From assembly GCA_021791845.1 (NCBI GenBank), contig JAJYVT010000024.1, positions 1 through 42,107 on the forward strand: a DNA stretch of 42,107 bases, in the 5' to 3' direction. The notes under the pieces are model-generated. The model did not search any database. It was not told the DNA's origin and worked only from the letters and a program-made list of their open reading frames with translations. This stretch comes from Actinomycetes bacterium (GTDB lineage Bacteria > Actinomycetota > Acidimicrobiia > Acidimicrobiales > RAAP-2). Shown in pieces: positions 1 through 8,127 of the stretch. Position 1 is the first letter of the stretch. The number at the start of each line of letters is the position of its first letter. The position numbers were made by a program, and so were the translations under genes.

Positions 1-913
1 ACCCCGTGGCCAGGAAGGCCAACCCGAAGCAGGTGCAGTCGAGCAGCCAGTTCAAGAAGGCCCAACCCACGACCACGGCGGCCTCGCGGCCGCGGAGCCT
101 GACGGCGGCCACCTTGGCCAGCAGGCGCCCGATCTGCTCCCCGTGGTCGCCGCGGGGGCGGCCGACCAGCCGGTGCGACGTGCGCAGGGCCTGCCGGGCG
201 ACGATGGCCAGCGGTCGCTCGTAGACGAAGAGGACGCCCAGGGCGACGGTGGCGAGCAAGATGCCCACCACGGCGGGGACCAGGTCGAGCGAGGCCCCCT
301 CCTCGGTGGCCAGAACGAGGCCGACCCCCGCCAGGAGGGCCAGGGAGAGGGCGGCGAAGATCGTGGTGCCGACGAGCGCCCACCCGGCCAGCGTGTCGTC
401 GGCGCCCAGGCGGCGGAACCACCGGAAGCCGTAGACCGCAGCCACCGCCGGGCCGCCGGGGACCGAGTTGGTCATCGCCTGCGAGGCGACGGTCACCCCG
501 GCCAGGGGGAGGATCGGCGGCCGCAGCCCCCCGGCGGCGAGAAGCCGCGTCTCGGCGATCACGAACGAGAGCTCCGACCCCGCCTCGGCGGCGACGGCGG
601 GGACGATCCACCACCAGCGGAGATGGTCGAGCGTCGTGCCGATTCCGGCCAGCTGCGCCTTGTCCCCGGAGAGGACGTCGACGGCCACCGCCAGGAGGGC
701 GAGACCGAGCAGCCACCGCAGGACCGGCCACGCCCGCTTGAACGTCGGCCACGCCCGTTGGACGCCTCTCGCCACGCGCCGGCCGACCCGGTGGAGCGTG
801 CGGTCCTGCGCTGGTGCTCGGCTGGGCGTCGTGGCTCCCGCGTGACTCAGGGCGGCACCGGCGGCGCCGTGCGCGAGGCAACTCGCTGGATCGGCCGTCA
901 GTGTAGAGGGCAC
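1..913 (-). CDS. flippase-like / lysylphosphatidylglycerol synthase TM family protein (partial)
   Basis: The reading frame runs off the left edge, so only about the first 304 residues are visible and no stop is seen. Translation shows several hydrophobic segments, beginning near residue 65 (VLRWLLGLALLAVAVDVL), and a motif region VASQAMTNSVPGGPAVAAV followed by YGFRWFRRLGAD. This Pro-Gly-Gly loop between membrane spans is typical of the UPF0104/YbhN family, which includes the transmembrane part of lysylphosphatidylglycerol synthases and putative lipid flippases. The substrate cannot be told. I chose GTG at 913 as the most upstream start; a GTG at about residue 47 is an alternative, and neither has a clear Shine-Dalgarno sequence. 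It lies 73 bp downstream of pilC on the same strand and may be read with it, although the family has no known pilus role. Confidence 0.72.
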   Translation of the reverse strand, partial: MPSTLTADPASCLAHGAAGAALSHAGATTPSRAPAQDRTLHRVGRRVARGVQRAWPTFKRAWPVLRWLLGLALLAVAVDVLSGDKAQLAGIGTTLDHLRWWWIVPAVAAEAGSELSFVIAETRLLAAGGLRPPILPLAGVTVASQAMTNSVPGGPAVAAVYGFRWFRRLGADDTLAGWALVGTTIFAALSLALLAGVGLVLATEEGASLDLVPAVVGILLATVALGVLFVYERPLAIVARQALRTSHRLVGRPRGDHGEQIGRLLAKVAAVRLRGREAAVVVGWAFLNWLLDCTCFGLAFLATG

Positions 914-986
914 CCGAGACGGGCCGCGACCGCCGGCGCACACTCGGACCCGGCCGGGCGCGGCGGGCACCCCGCCGGTGCGGGAG

Positions 987-2210
987 CTACTTGACGTACT
1001 TGATGTACGTGAGCATCGGCAGGTAGAGGCTGATGATCACCGTGCCGACCACGGCCCCCATCACGACCACCATGAGGGGCTCGAGGATGGAGCTGAGGTT
1101 CTCCACCGTCTGGTCGACCTCCCCCTGGTAGTACCCGGCGGCGCGGAACAGCATGTCGTCGAGGGCACCCGTCTGCTCCCCCACTTCCACCATCTGGACG
1201 AGGAGGGTGGGGAAGATGGGGTTGCTCCGCATCGGGTCGGTGAACGGCCGGCCTTGCCGGACGGCGACCTTGATCTCCTGCGTCGCCTTCCGCAAGACCA
1301 CGTTGCCCGACGCCCGGCCCACGATGTCGAGCGCCTCCATGACGGGGACGCCCGACGCCATGAGCGAGGACAGCGTGTAGCTGAAGCGGGCCAACGCCGT
1401 CTTGTGGACCAAGGGGCCGAAGATGGGTGGCTTCATCTTGAAGGCATCCCACTTCGCCCGGCCCTTCTCGGTGTTGATCCAGTGGCGGAAGAGCACGATG
1501 GCGGCGATCACGACCGCCGCCACGATGCCGGCCCGCCAGCTGGCCAGCACCTTGGAGATCTCGACGACGATCTTGGTCGGCACGGGCAGCGGAGCGTTCA
1601 GGGTCTTGAAGAGCTTCACGAACACCGGGACGATCAGGACCATCATCGCCACGAAGATGATGCCGATGACGCTCACCACCACGACCGGGTAGGCCATCGC
1701 GCCCTTGATCTTGCGGGCCAGCTCCACCTGCTTCTCGAGGTTTGTGGCGATCGACCGGAGCACCACGTCGATCGAGCCGCCGATCTCGCCGGCGCGCACC
1801 ATCGAGATGTACAGCTCGTCGAAGACCTTGGGATGCTTGGCGAGCGCGTCGGAGAGGGCGAGCCCCGCCTCGACGTCGTCACGGACCTCACGCAGCTTGA
1901 CGGCGAGGAACTTGTTGCTCACCTGGGCCGACAGCACGGCGAGCGCCCGGCTGATGGAGAGCCCGGAGTCGACCATGGTCGCGAACTGCCGGGTGAAGAC
2001 GGCCACGTCCTTGGCCTTGATCCGGTCGGTGAGGCCGGGGATGACGATCTCGGTCTTGAGCCCGCGGCTGGTGACCGGCGTCACCGACACCGGGAGGTAG
2101 CCCATCGACCGCAACCGGCTGACGACGAGCGGCAGGCTGTCGCCGTCCAGCGAGCCCTGAATCAGGTTGCCCGTGCGGTCGCGGACCTTGTAGTCGAAGG
2201 TCGTCGCCAT
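987..2210 (-). CDS. pilC: type IV pilus inner-membrane platform protein PilC (type II secretion F family)
   Basis: This 407-aa protein is the polytopic platform that couples the PilB/PilT motors to pilin insertion and removal. The N-terminal MATTFDYKVRDRTGNLIQG is the usual PilC/GspF opening. Two cytoplasmic T2SSF domains can be seen, around residues 70-190 (VFTRQFATMVDSGLSISRAL) and 270-390 (LARFSYTLSSLMASGVPVME). Membrane helices lie near 170-195, 220-240 and 375-400 (PLMVVVMGAVVGTVIISLYL). Length is normal for the family. The gene is 55 bp downstream of pilT and is the last pilus gene of the minus-strand pilB-pilT-pilC series. The ATG at 2210 is preceded by GGAGGGATGGCG-like purine-rich sequence, which supports the start. 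Confidence 0.96.
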   Translation of the reverse strand: MATTFDYKVRDRTGNLIQGSLDGDSLPLVVSRLRSMGYLPVSVTPVTSRGLKTEIVIPGLTDRIKAKDVAVFTRQFATMVDSGLSISRALAVLSAQVSNKFLAVKLREVRDDVEAGLALSDALAKHPKVFDELYISMVRAGEIGGSIDVVLRSIATNLEKQVELARKIKGAMAYPVVVVSVIGIIFVAMMVLIVPVFVKLFKTLNAPLPVPTKIVVEISKVLASWRAGIVAAVVIAAIVLFRHWINTEKGRAKWDAFKMKPPIFGPLVHKTALARFSYTLSSLMASGVPVMEALDIVGRASGNVVLRKATQEIKVAVRQGRPFTDPMRSNPIFPTLLVQMVEVGEQTGALDDMLFRAAGYYQGEVDQTVENLSSILEPLMVVVMGAVVGTVIISLYLPMLTYIKYVK

Positions 2211-2265
2211 CCCATCCCTCCTCGCGCCGGCCCCACACCGGCGGGGTCAATCCCCAGGTGAGAGG

Positions 2266-4044
2266 TTACCTCCCCACCAGATGGTTCCGGAAGTCCTCCT
2301 CGTTGCGGCACCGGTCCAGCGCCACGCCCTGGCTGACGAGGTTCTGGCGCACCAGCGACACCAGGCTCTGGTCCATCGTCTGCATCCCGTACTGCGCGCC
2401 CGTCTGCATGAGCGAGTAGATCTGGTGGGTCTTCGCAGCGCGGATCAGGTTCTGGATGGCCGCCGTGCACACCAGGACCTCGGTGGCGACGCAGCGGCCC
2501 TGCCCGTCGACGGTCGGGACCAGTTGCTGGGTGACGATCCCCGCCAGGCAGGATCCGAGCTGGATCCGGATCTGGTCCTGCTGGTTGGCGGGGAACACGT
2601 CGATGACGCGGTCGATGGTCGACGGCGCGTCCTGGGTGTGCAAGGTGGCGAACACGAGGTGGCCCGTCTCCGCCGCGGTGAGCGCGGTGGAGATGGTCTC
2701 GAGGTCGCGCATCTCGCCCACCAGGATCACGTCCGGGTCCTGGCGCAGGGCACGGCGCAACGCCTCGGCGAAGGAGAAGGTGTCGGAGCCCACCTCGCGC
2801 TGGGTGATGATCGACCGCTTGTGCCCGTGCAGGAACTCGATCGGGTCCTCCACGGTCACGATGTGCAGCGGCCGGCTCCGGTTGATGATGTCGATCAACG
2901 AGGCGAGCGTGGTCGACTTGCCCGACCCGGTGGGACCGGTGACGAGCACGAGGCCGCGCCGCAGGTTGGCGAAGGCCGCGACCGACTCGGGGATGCCGAG
3001 CGTCGAGAACTCGGGCACCTCGTGGGGGATGGGGCGCAGCGCGGCGGCGATGGTGCCCCGCTGCATGCACACGTTCACCCGGAACCGGCCCACCCCGGCG
3101 ATCGAGTGGGAGGTGTCGAGCTCGTGGTCGGCCTCGAACTGCTCCCGCTGGTGCTGGGTGAGGATGCCGTAGAGCATGTCCCGGAGGGTCTGGTTGTCGA
3201 GCCGACCCACGTCTTCCAGTGGGCGCAGCGCACCGTGCAGCCGCACGGTGGGCGGCATGGAGACCGTGAGGTGGAGGTCGGAGGCGCCGATGCTCACGGC
3301 GTAGCGCAGGAGGTCGTCGACGTGCAGAGGGATGCCGTCGCGCTCGAGCGATCCGAGGAGGAGCGGCCCCTCGCCGTCGGCCGGGACCTCCAGGAGCTGC
3401 CCTCCTGCGGACAGCACGTCCGTCCCGTTCGCCATCGCCCCGTTGCCGTGCCCGTCGAGGCGCACCGACGACGTGCCGTTGGCGGCCGGCGGCACACCGG
3501 CGCCGGGAGGGGGCGCGGCGCCGGTGTGCCGGGGCGCGTCCGGGGCGGCCGCCGGTGCCGCACCCGGAGAAGACCCGGGCTGGCCGCCACCGCTACCGGT
3601 GGCGGCATCCTGCAGCTTCTGGATGACGAGGGGGTCGCCGAGGGCCGGGACCACGCGGTAGCCGATGGCATCGCCGAGCGCCCCCACCTCCTCGGGCGCG
3701 GGCGGCTCGGCGAACACGACAACGAGCTGGCTCCCCGACGCCCGCAGTGCGAGCGCCCGGTAGTCCCGGGCGAGGTCGGGCGGGATGATCCATTCGACGT
3801 CCGGGACGGGACCGTCGGTCTCGAGGTCGACGGCGGGCAGCTGGGCCACGCGGGCCAACGTCGTCACCACCGACGACGCGGGCAGGATGCCCCGCCCGAC
3901 CAGGAGCGCGGACAGCGGGATGTCGGCCGCCGTTGCCTCCGCCGCCAGCTCTCGAGCCGTGTCGTCCGCCAGCAAGCCGGCGGCGGCGAGCGCGGCGGCG
4001 AGCCGGCGGGACCACTCGGACCGGAGCGAGGTGGACATGGTCAT
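2266..4044 (-). CDS. pilT: PilT-type pilus retraction ATPase with an extra N-terminal MshEN-like domain
   Basis: The start is the ATG at 4044, which overlaps the pilB stop in an ATGA; a second ATG lies two codons in. The 592-aa product is much longer than a standard PilT (about 350 aa). Residues 10-145 resemble the GspE/MshEN N-terminal domain (DIPLSALLVGRGILPASSVV). Residues 150-235 are a Pro/Ala/Gly/Asn-rich linker. From about 240 a complete PilT core follows: GASDLHL, Walker A GPTGSGKSTTL, the Asp box VTVEDPIEF, Walker B DPDVILVGEMRD, the His box GHLVFATLHT, and the C-terminal AIQNLIRAAKTHQIYS segment that matches the AIRNLIRE motif needed for retraction in PilT. The last motif argues for retraction rather than extension. 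MshEN domains bind c-di-GMP in some PilB-type ATPases; whether this one does is unknown. Confidence 0.93.
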   Translation of the reverse strand: MTMSTSLRSEWSRRLAAALAAAGLLADDTARELAAEATAADIPLSALLVGRGILPASSVVTTLARVAQLPAVDLETDGPVPDVEWIIPPDLARDYRALALRASGSQLVVVFAEPPAPEEVGALGDAIGYRVVPALGDPLVIQKLQDAATGSGGGQPGSSPGAAPAAAPDAPRHTGAAPPPGAGVPPAANGTSSVRLDGHGNGAMANGTDVLSAGGQLLEVPADGEGPLLLGSLERDGIPLHVDDLLRYAVSIGASDLHLTVSMPPTVRLHGALRPLEDVGRLDNQTLRDMLYGILTQHQREQFEADHELDTSHSIAGVGRFRVNVCMQRGTIAAALRPIPHEVPEFSTLGIPESVAAFANLRRGLVLVTGPTGSGKSTTLASLIDIINRSRPLHIVTVEDPIEFLHGHKRSIITQREVGSDTFSFAEALRRALRQDPDVILVGEMRDLETISTALTAAETGHLVFATLHTQDAPSTIDRVIDVFPANQQDQIRIQLGSCLAGIVTQQLVPTVDGQGRCVATEVLVCTAAIQNLIRAAKTHQIYSLMQTGAQYGMQTMDQSLVSLVRQNLVSQGVALDRCRNEEDFRNHLVGR

Positions 4045-7000
4045 ACGACCACCCGCAGGACTTCCTCGAGCGTGGTGAAGCCGGCCAACGCCTTGCGCAG
4101 CCCGTCCTGGCGGAGGGTGCGCATGCCCTGCTCGACTGCTTGGCGCTCGACGGCGACGATGGACTGCTGCTCGATGATCATGCGCTCGATCTCCTCGGTG
4201 ATGGGCATCACCTCGGCCAGCAGCATCCGGCCGTGGTAGCCCGTGTGGCTGCACGTCCGGCAGCCTGCTGCCCGGTAGAGCGTGGACACGTCCAGTCCCT
4301 CGAGGTCCACCTCCCGGTAGCCGGCGGCGTAGAAGTCCGTCAGCGACGCACTGTACGGGGTCTTGCAGCGCTCGCAGAGGACCCTGGCGAGCCGCTGGGT
4401 GAGGACGCCTCCCACGGCCGACGTCACGAGGAACGGCTCGATGCCCATCTCGGTGAGCCGAAGCGGCGTGCTTGCCGCCGTGTTGGTGTGCAGGGTGGAC
4501 AGCACGAGGTGACCGGAGAGCGCGGCCTCCATGGCGATCGACGCCGTCTCGATGTCGCGGATCTCGCCGACCAGGATGATGTCCGGGTCGGCTCGGAGGA
4601 TCGACCGAAGGGCGGTCGAGAAGTGCAGTCCGACCTTGGCGTTGATCTGCACCTGGGTGATCCCGTCGATCTGGTACTCGACCGGGTCCTCCACGGTCAC
4701 GACCGACTTCTCGGACGACATGACCTCCTGGAGCGTCGCGTAGAGCGTGGTCGTCTTGCCCGCCCCCGTCGGCCCCGTCACCAGGATGACGCCATAGGGA
4801 TGGTTGTAGGCCTGCGCGTAGCGCTCGAGCGTGTCGGGGAAGAAACCGAGCTCCGAGAGCCGGCGAATGCTGGCGGACTTGTCGAGGAGCCGCATGACAC
4901 AGGTCTCGCCGTACTGCGACGGCAAGATCGCCAGGCGGAGGTCGATCTGGCGCTCGCCGACCGAGACCGAGACTCGGCCTTCCTGGGGCACGCGGTGCTC
5001 GGTGATGTCCATCTCCCCGAGGACCTTCAAGCGGCTGATGACCGCCTGGTGGATCGCCGGGGAGGCCGAGCTGGCGTCGTGCATGACGCCGTCGATTCGG
5101 AAGCGGATCCGCAGGCGCTTGGGCGTCGGCTCGATGTGGATGTCCGACGCCCGCTCGTTGAGCGCCTGGAGGATGAGCAGGTTGACGTAGCGGACGATCG
5201 GCGCGTCCTCGACGACGGACTGCAGGCTCTCGAGCTCGAAACCGCCACCGGCCGGGCTCGCAGCGCCGGCGGCATTCTGCGCCGCCTCCTGGACGTCGCC
5301 CCCGGCCGACTCCTGGAGGTGTCGAAGGTGCAGGTCGATCTGGGACCGGGTGGCCACCACCGGCTTGAAGTTGCGGCCCATGATGCTGCGCAGGTCGTCC
5401 ATGGCGAACACGTCGGTGGGGTTCGCCATGGCCACGATGGGCACGCCGTCCTCGAGGCGGAGCGCCAGCACCATGTGCCGCCGGGCAACCGGCTCAGGGA
5501 TGAGGGCAGCCACGTTGGGGTCGACGGGGTACGCCGTCAGGTCGACGAACTCCAGCCCGACCTCTTCGGCCATGGCCTGCACGAGGTCGTCCTCGGTGGC
5601 CAGCTTCTGGCTGAAGAGGTAGCGGGCGAGCGGCTCCCCCGCCTCCCGGTGGGCACGGAGCGCCTGGACCATCTGGTCGAACGAGACCTTCCCGGCGCGG
5701 ACGAGCACGCGGGCGAGCGGCGGCCAGTGGACCGGCGCCGCCTCGACCGCGGGGTCCGTCTCGACCGATCCGAACCCAGGCGGAGGCGGCGGAGGCAGGC
5801 CGGCGGAAGCCGCGGTCGCGGCTTCGTCACGCTCGTCCGGTGCCGCCTCGTCCGGTGCCGCGTCGTCCTGTGCCGCGTCGTCCTGGCTGCTTGCCGGGGT
5901 GTGGGCCCCGGACGAGGGCCCCGGACGGGTGCCGTGCCGGACGCCGACGTCCGTCGAGCCGTCGCCGTGCTGCCCGGCAGCGGGCTCCTTCATGTGCGCG
6001 TGTTCCATCGATGCCTGGGCGCTGCCCGGTCGCTCCACGGCCGAAACGCCCGGAGCATGCCCGTTGCTGGCGGCGCCGTGGTCCGCGCCGGCCACCGGGT
6101 CGGCAACGGCCTGTGCGTTCGTCGGTGCCCCCCCTGCATCGGCCTCGGTGGGCGGCACGCCACCGGCCTCCAGGGACTCAGGGACCGGATGGGAGACCGA
6201 ACCGTTCGCTTGGACGCCGCCGACGGACGAGCCGTTGGCTCGCGAGCTCTTCTCCCCGACTCCTCCGAGCACGGGGCCGTGGGTGGAACCGTTCGTCGGC
6301 GCTCCGTTGGCGGCGCTCCCGTTGGCGAGGGCGCCGTTGGTCGCGCTCCCGTTGGCGGCGGTCCCGTTGGCGGCGGTCCCGTTGGCGAGGGCGCCGTTGG
6401 TCGCGCTCCCGTTGGCGGCGGTCCCGTTGGCGAGGGCGCCGTTGGTCGGCACCCCGGCACTTGCGCCATCGGTCTGGGCCGGCCCAGGACCCGCTCCTGT
6501 GGTCTCGGCGGCGGGGCCGTCGGGCAACGGTGGCAGGTGGCGGTCGACGTCGGGTGGGACGAGAACGGAGCGCAGCGACTCTTCCAGTGAGCCCGGGGGG
6601 CCGCCGTGCTCGTCGAACCCGGAGGGGTCGAACCCCGGCGCGGCGAGCAACGCCTCGGACGTGGCGAACCTGACGGTGTCGAACACCATCCCGTCGCTCC
6701 CATCGCCGGCGTCGGCGCCGTCGCCGTCACCGGCGGCGTGCTGGCCGCGGCGGCGGCTGCCCCGGCTCGCCCCTCCACCGTAGAGATAGGCGATGGCGGT
6801 GGTGACCTGGTCGGGCGACGCCACCACCGTGGTCACGTCGCATCCGGCACCTTCCCGGAGCGCCTCCATGGTGAGGGGGTTGGCCGGGTTTGCCACGGCG
6901 ATGAGCGTCATCTCGTCCCGCCGCTCGATCGGGACGGCACGGTACCGCCGCGCCGTCTCCTCGGGGAGCAGCGACGCGGCGTCAGACGCGAACGTGGTGC

Positions 7001-7073
7001 GCGAGAGGTCGATGTACCGGAGGGCGCGCTGCATGGGCATGCCCTGCACCGACGTTTCGGACTCCCCAGTCAT
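4041..7073 (-). CDS. pilB: type IV pilus extension ATPase PilB with duplicated MshEN domains and a ~340-aa disordered linker
   Basis: The ATG at 7073 is set by a good GGAGG about 8 nt upstream, giving 1010 aa against about 560 for a usual PilB. Residues 15-100 form one MshEN-like domain. Residues 105-445 are low complexity, with NG-rich pentapeptide repeats at 211-262, Asp/Ala-rich sequence and a PPPPPPGF motif near 427-434. A second MshEN-like domain covers about 452-600 (VSFDQMVQALRAHREAGEPL). The motor domain follows with Walker A GPTGAGKTTTLYATL, VTVEDPVEYQIDGITQVQIN, Walker B DPDIILVGEIRDIETA and GHLVLSTLHTNTA. Two CxxC pairs (LCERCKTPY and CRTCSHTGY) form the zinc knuckle typical of PilB/GspE. 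The first gene of the pilB-pilT-pilC operon, it powers pilin polymerisation at the inner membrane. Confidence 0.95.
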   Translation of the reverse strand: MTGESETSVQGMPMQRALRYIDLSRTTFASDAASLLPEETARRYRAVPIERRDEMTLIAVANPANPLTMEALREGAGCDVTTVVASPDQVTTAIAYLYGGGASRGSRRRGQHAAGDGDGADAGDGSDGMVFDTVRFATSEALLAAPGFDPSGFDEHGGPPGSLEESLRSVLVPPDVDRHLPPLPDGPAAETTGAGPGPAQTDGASAGVPTNGALANGTAANGSATNGALANGTAANGTAANGSATNGALANGSAANGAPTNGSTHGPVLGGVGEKSSRANGSSVGGVQANGSVSHPVPESLEAGGVPPTEADAGGAPTNAQAVADPVAGADHGAASNGHAPGVSAVERPGSAQASMEHAHMKEPAAGQHGDGSTDVGVRHGTRPGPSSGAHTPASSQDDAAQDDAAPDEAAPDERDEAATAASAGLPPPPPPGFGSVETDPAVEAAPVHWPPLARVLVRAGKVSFDQMVQALRAHREAGEPLARYLFSQKLATEDDLVQAMAEEVGLEFVDLTAYPVDPNVAALIPEPVARRHMVLALRLEDGVPIVAMANPTDVFAMDDLRSIMGRNFKPVVATRSQIDLHLRHLQESAGGDVQEAAQNAAGAASPAGGGFELESLQSVVEDAPIVRYVNLLILQALNERASDIHIEPTPKRLRIRFRIDGVMHDASSASPAIHQAVISRLKVLGEMDITEHRVPQEGRVSVSVGERQIDLRLAILPSQYGETCVMRLLDKSASIRRLSELGFFPDTLERYAQAYNHPYGVILVTGPTGAGKTTTLYATLQEVMSSEKSVVTVEDPVEYQIDGITQVQINAKVGLHFSTALRSILRADPDIILVGEIRDIETASIAMEAALSGHLVLSTLHTNTAASTPLRLTEMGIEPFLVTSAVGGVLTQRLARVLCERCKTPYSASLTDFYAAGYREVDLEGLDVSTLYRAAGCRTCSHTGYHGRMLLAEVMPITEEIERMIIEQQSIVAVERQAVEQGMRTLRQDGLRKALAGFTTLEEVLRVVV
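6288..6443 (-). repeat. in-frame 15-bp/60-bp tandem repeat coding the NG-rich pilB linker
   Basis: About ten pentapeptide units of the form NG-A/S-x-x are encoded by near-identical 15-bp units. They are grouped in a higher-order 60-bp (20-residue) unit, most clearly seen when 6301-6360 is compared with 6361-6420, which differ at only a few positions. The period is a multiple of three, so copy-number change would alter linker length without a frameshift. Confidence 0.9.
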
Positions 7074-7314
7074 TCGCCTCCCTCCACTTCGGCTGCCACC
7101 GAGAGCGAGGAGAGGGAGAAGAGCTGCGCCGCCGGGCCAGGCGCTCCGCGCTCTGGCAGGCGGTCCCAGGCCGTCCCCATCCCTTGAACCCATCCCCAGC
7201 GGCACCCCGCAGTGAGCGAAGTGCTGCACCCAACGCGCAAAGCCTACCCCGTTTCGGGCCCGAGCGGTACTGGGACCGCCTCGCGGCGGAGCAGCGGGGC
7301 TACAGTCCGACGCA
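7074..7314. other. divergent intergenic region between pilB and the prepilin-peptidase-like gene
   Basis: No gene is seen in these 241 bp. Reading toward pilB there is a weak -10 candidate TAGGCT (plus-strand AGCCTA at 7241-7246), which would give a leader of about 160 nt. A GC-rich hairpin with CCAG-GCGC/GCGC-CTGG arms is also present in the leader. Toward the plus strand there is a -10 candidate right before the GTG start at 7315. The pilB promoter assignment is tentative. Confidence 0.35.
7301..7306 (+). promoter_or_regulatory. -10 element TACAGT for a near-leaderless start at 7315
   Basis: TACAGT lies eight bases before the GTG start at 7315, which has no Shine-Dalgarno sequence. Normal -10 to +1 spacing would place transcription start near 7313. 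Confidence 0.5.
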
Positions 7315-8061
7315 GTGAGCACCGGTGACGTGGCGGAGGTGGTCACCCTCGTCGCGGCCGGTGTGGGCGGCCTGCTCGTGGGGTCGTTCCTCAACGTGGT
7401 CGCCTACCGCGTGCCTCGCCACCTCTCGATCGTCCACCCTCCCTCCCACTGCACCGCCTGCGACGCCCGGCTGACCGCCGTCGACATGGTGCCCGTCGTG
7501 TCGTGGCTCGTGCTCCGGGCGCGCTGTCGCCACTGCCGGGCCCCGGTGTCCGCCCGCTACCCGCTCGTCGAGCTCACCACGGCGGTCGCCTTCCTCGTGG
7601 TTGCCGCGGCGCTGCGTTCCCACTGGCTCGTTCCGTCGATCGCCGTCGTGACCGCCGGCACCCTCGCCGCCGCCCTGGTCGACGCCGACGGCGTCCCGGT
7701 CCCCCCGGCCGCCGCCATCCTGGTGGCCGTGGGCGCGGCGTCGCTCGCACCCGTCGACGCTGCCCTGGGCGACCCGACCGCCGTCGCTTGGGCCGCCCTC
7801 GGCGCCGTCCTGGCCGGGGCTGCGAGCGTGGGGACCGACCGCTCGGGTGGTCGTGGCCGCTGGGTGCGGATCACGGTGCTGGCCGCCTTGGCCTGGACGG
7901 CGGGGTCGTTGTGGGCCGGCGGCGGACCCTTCGTGGCGGCATGGTTGGTGGTGGCGACGGTGGCGACGGGATCCGGGCCCACCCGCCGAGCGCCTCTCCC
8001 CGTCCTCGTCGCAGGCTCGTTCGCCGCCGTCGTGGCCTCGGCCGTCCTGGCCAGGCTCTGA
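7315..8061 (+). CDS. prepilin peptidase-like protein (A24 family), catalytic motif apparently degenerate
   Basis: This 248-aa membrane protein has the N-terminal methylase-type domain of PilD: GSFLNVVAYRVPRHLS, then two CxxC pairs (HCTAC and CRHC) and YPLVELTTA. The C-terminal part has hydrophobic helices of an A24 aspartyl protease. The first active-site region is visible as ALVDADGVPVPP, matching the usual SLIDADHxxLPD. The second region, normally GxGDxKL, reads GGRGRWVRITVLAALAW, so the catalytic Asp seems to be Arg. Known prepilin peptidases need both Asp residues to cut the leader of pilins. The protein may keep N-methylation or a structural role while another PilD does the cutting, or my alignment may miss a shifted Asp (a GTD lies just upstream). 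It is divergent from pilB; GTG start with a leaderless-type promoter. Confidence 0.78.
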   Translation: MSTGDVAEVVTLVAAGVGGLLVGSFLNVVAYRVPRHLSIVHPPSHCTACDARLTAVDMVPVVSWLVLRARCRHCRAPVSARYPLVELTTAVAFLVVAAALRSHWLVPSIAVVTAGTLAAALVDADGVPVPPAAAILVAVGAASLAPVDAALGDPTAVAWAALGAVLAGAASVGTDRSGGRGRWVRITVLAALAWTAGSLWAGGGPFVAAWLVVATVATGSGPTRRAPLPVLVAGSFAAVVASAVLARL

Positions 8062-8115
8062 GGCCGCCCCGGAGGCGGGCCCCGGGCCGCGTCGTCGGGC
8101 AGCCCGTGCACCGGG

Positions 8116-8121
8116 CAGTAT
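8116..8121 (+). promoter_or_regulatory. -10 element CAGTAT placing +1 on the ATG at 8128
   Basis: CAGTAT keeps the key A2 and T6 of the -10 consensus and sits six bases before the ATG. The mRNA would start at the ATG itself. No Shine-Dalgarno sequence is present. Confidence 0.45.
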
Positions 8122-8127
8122 GGACCG

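Noticed and set aside
143..994. Plus-strand frame over the first kilobase
   Set aside because: Its composition is random Gly/Arg/Asp; the opposite strand codes for a recognisable membrane protein.
6288..6443. CRISPR array
   Set aside because: The repeats are 15 bp, contiguous and in frame within pilB, with no unique spacers.
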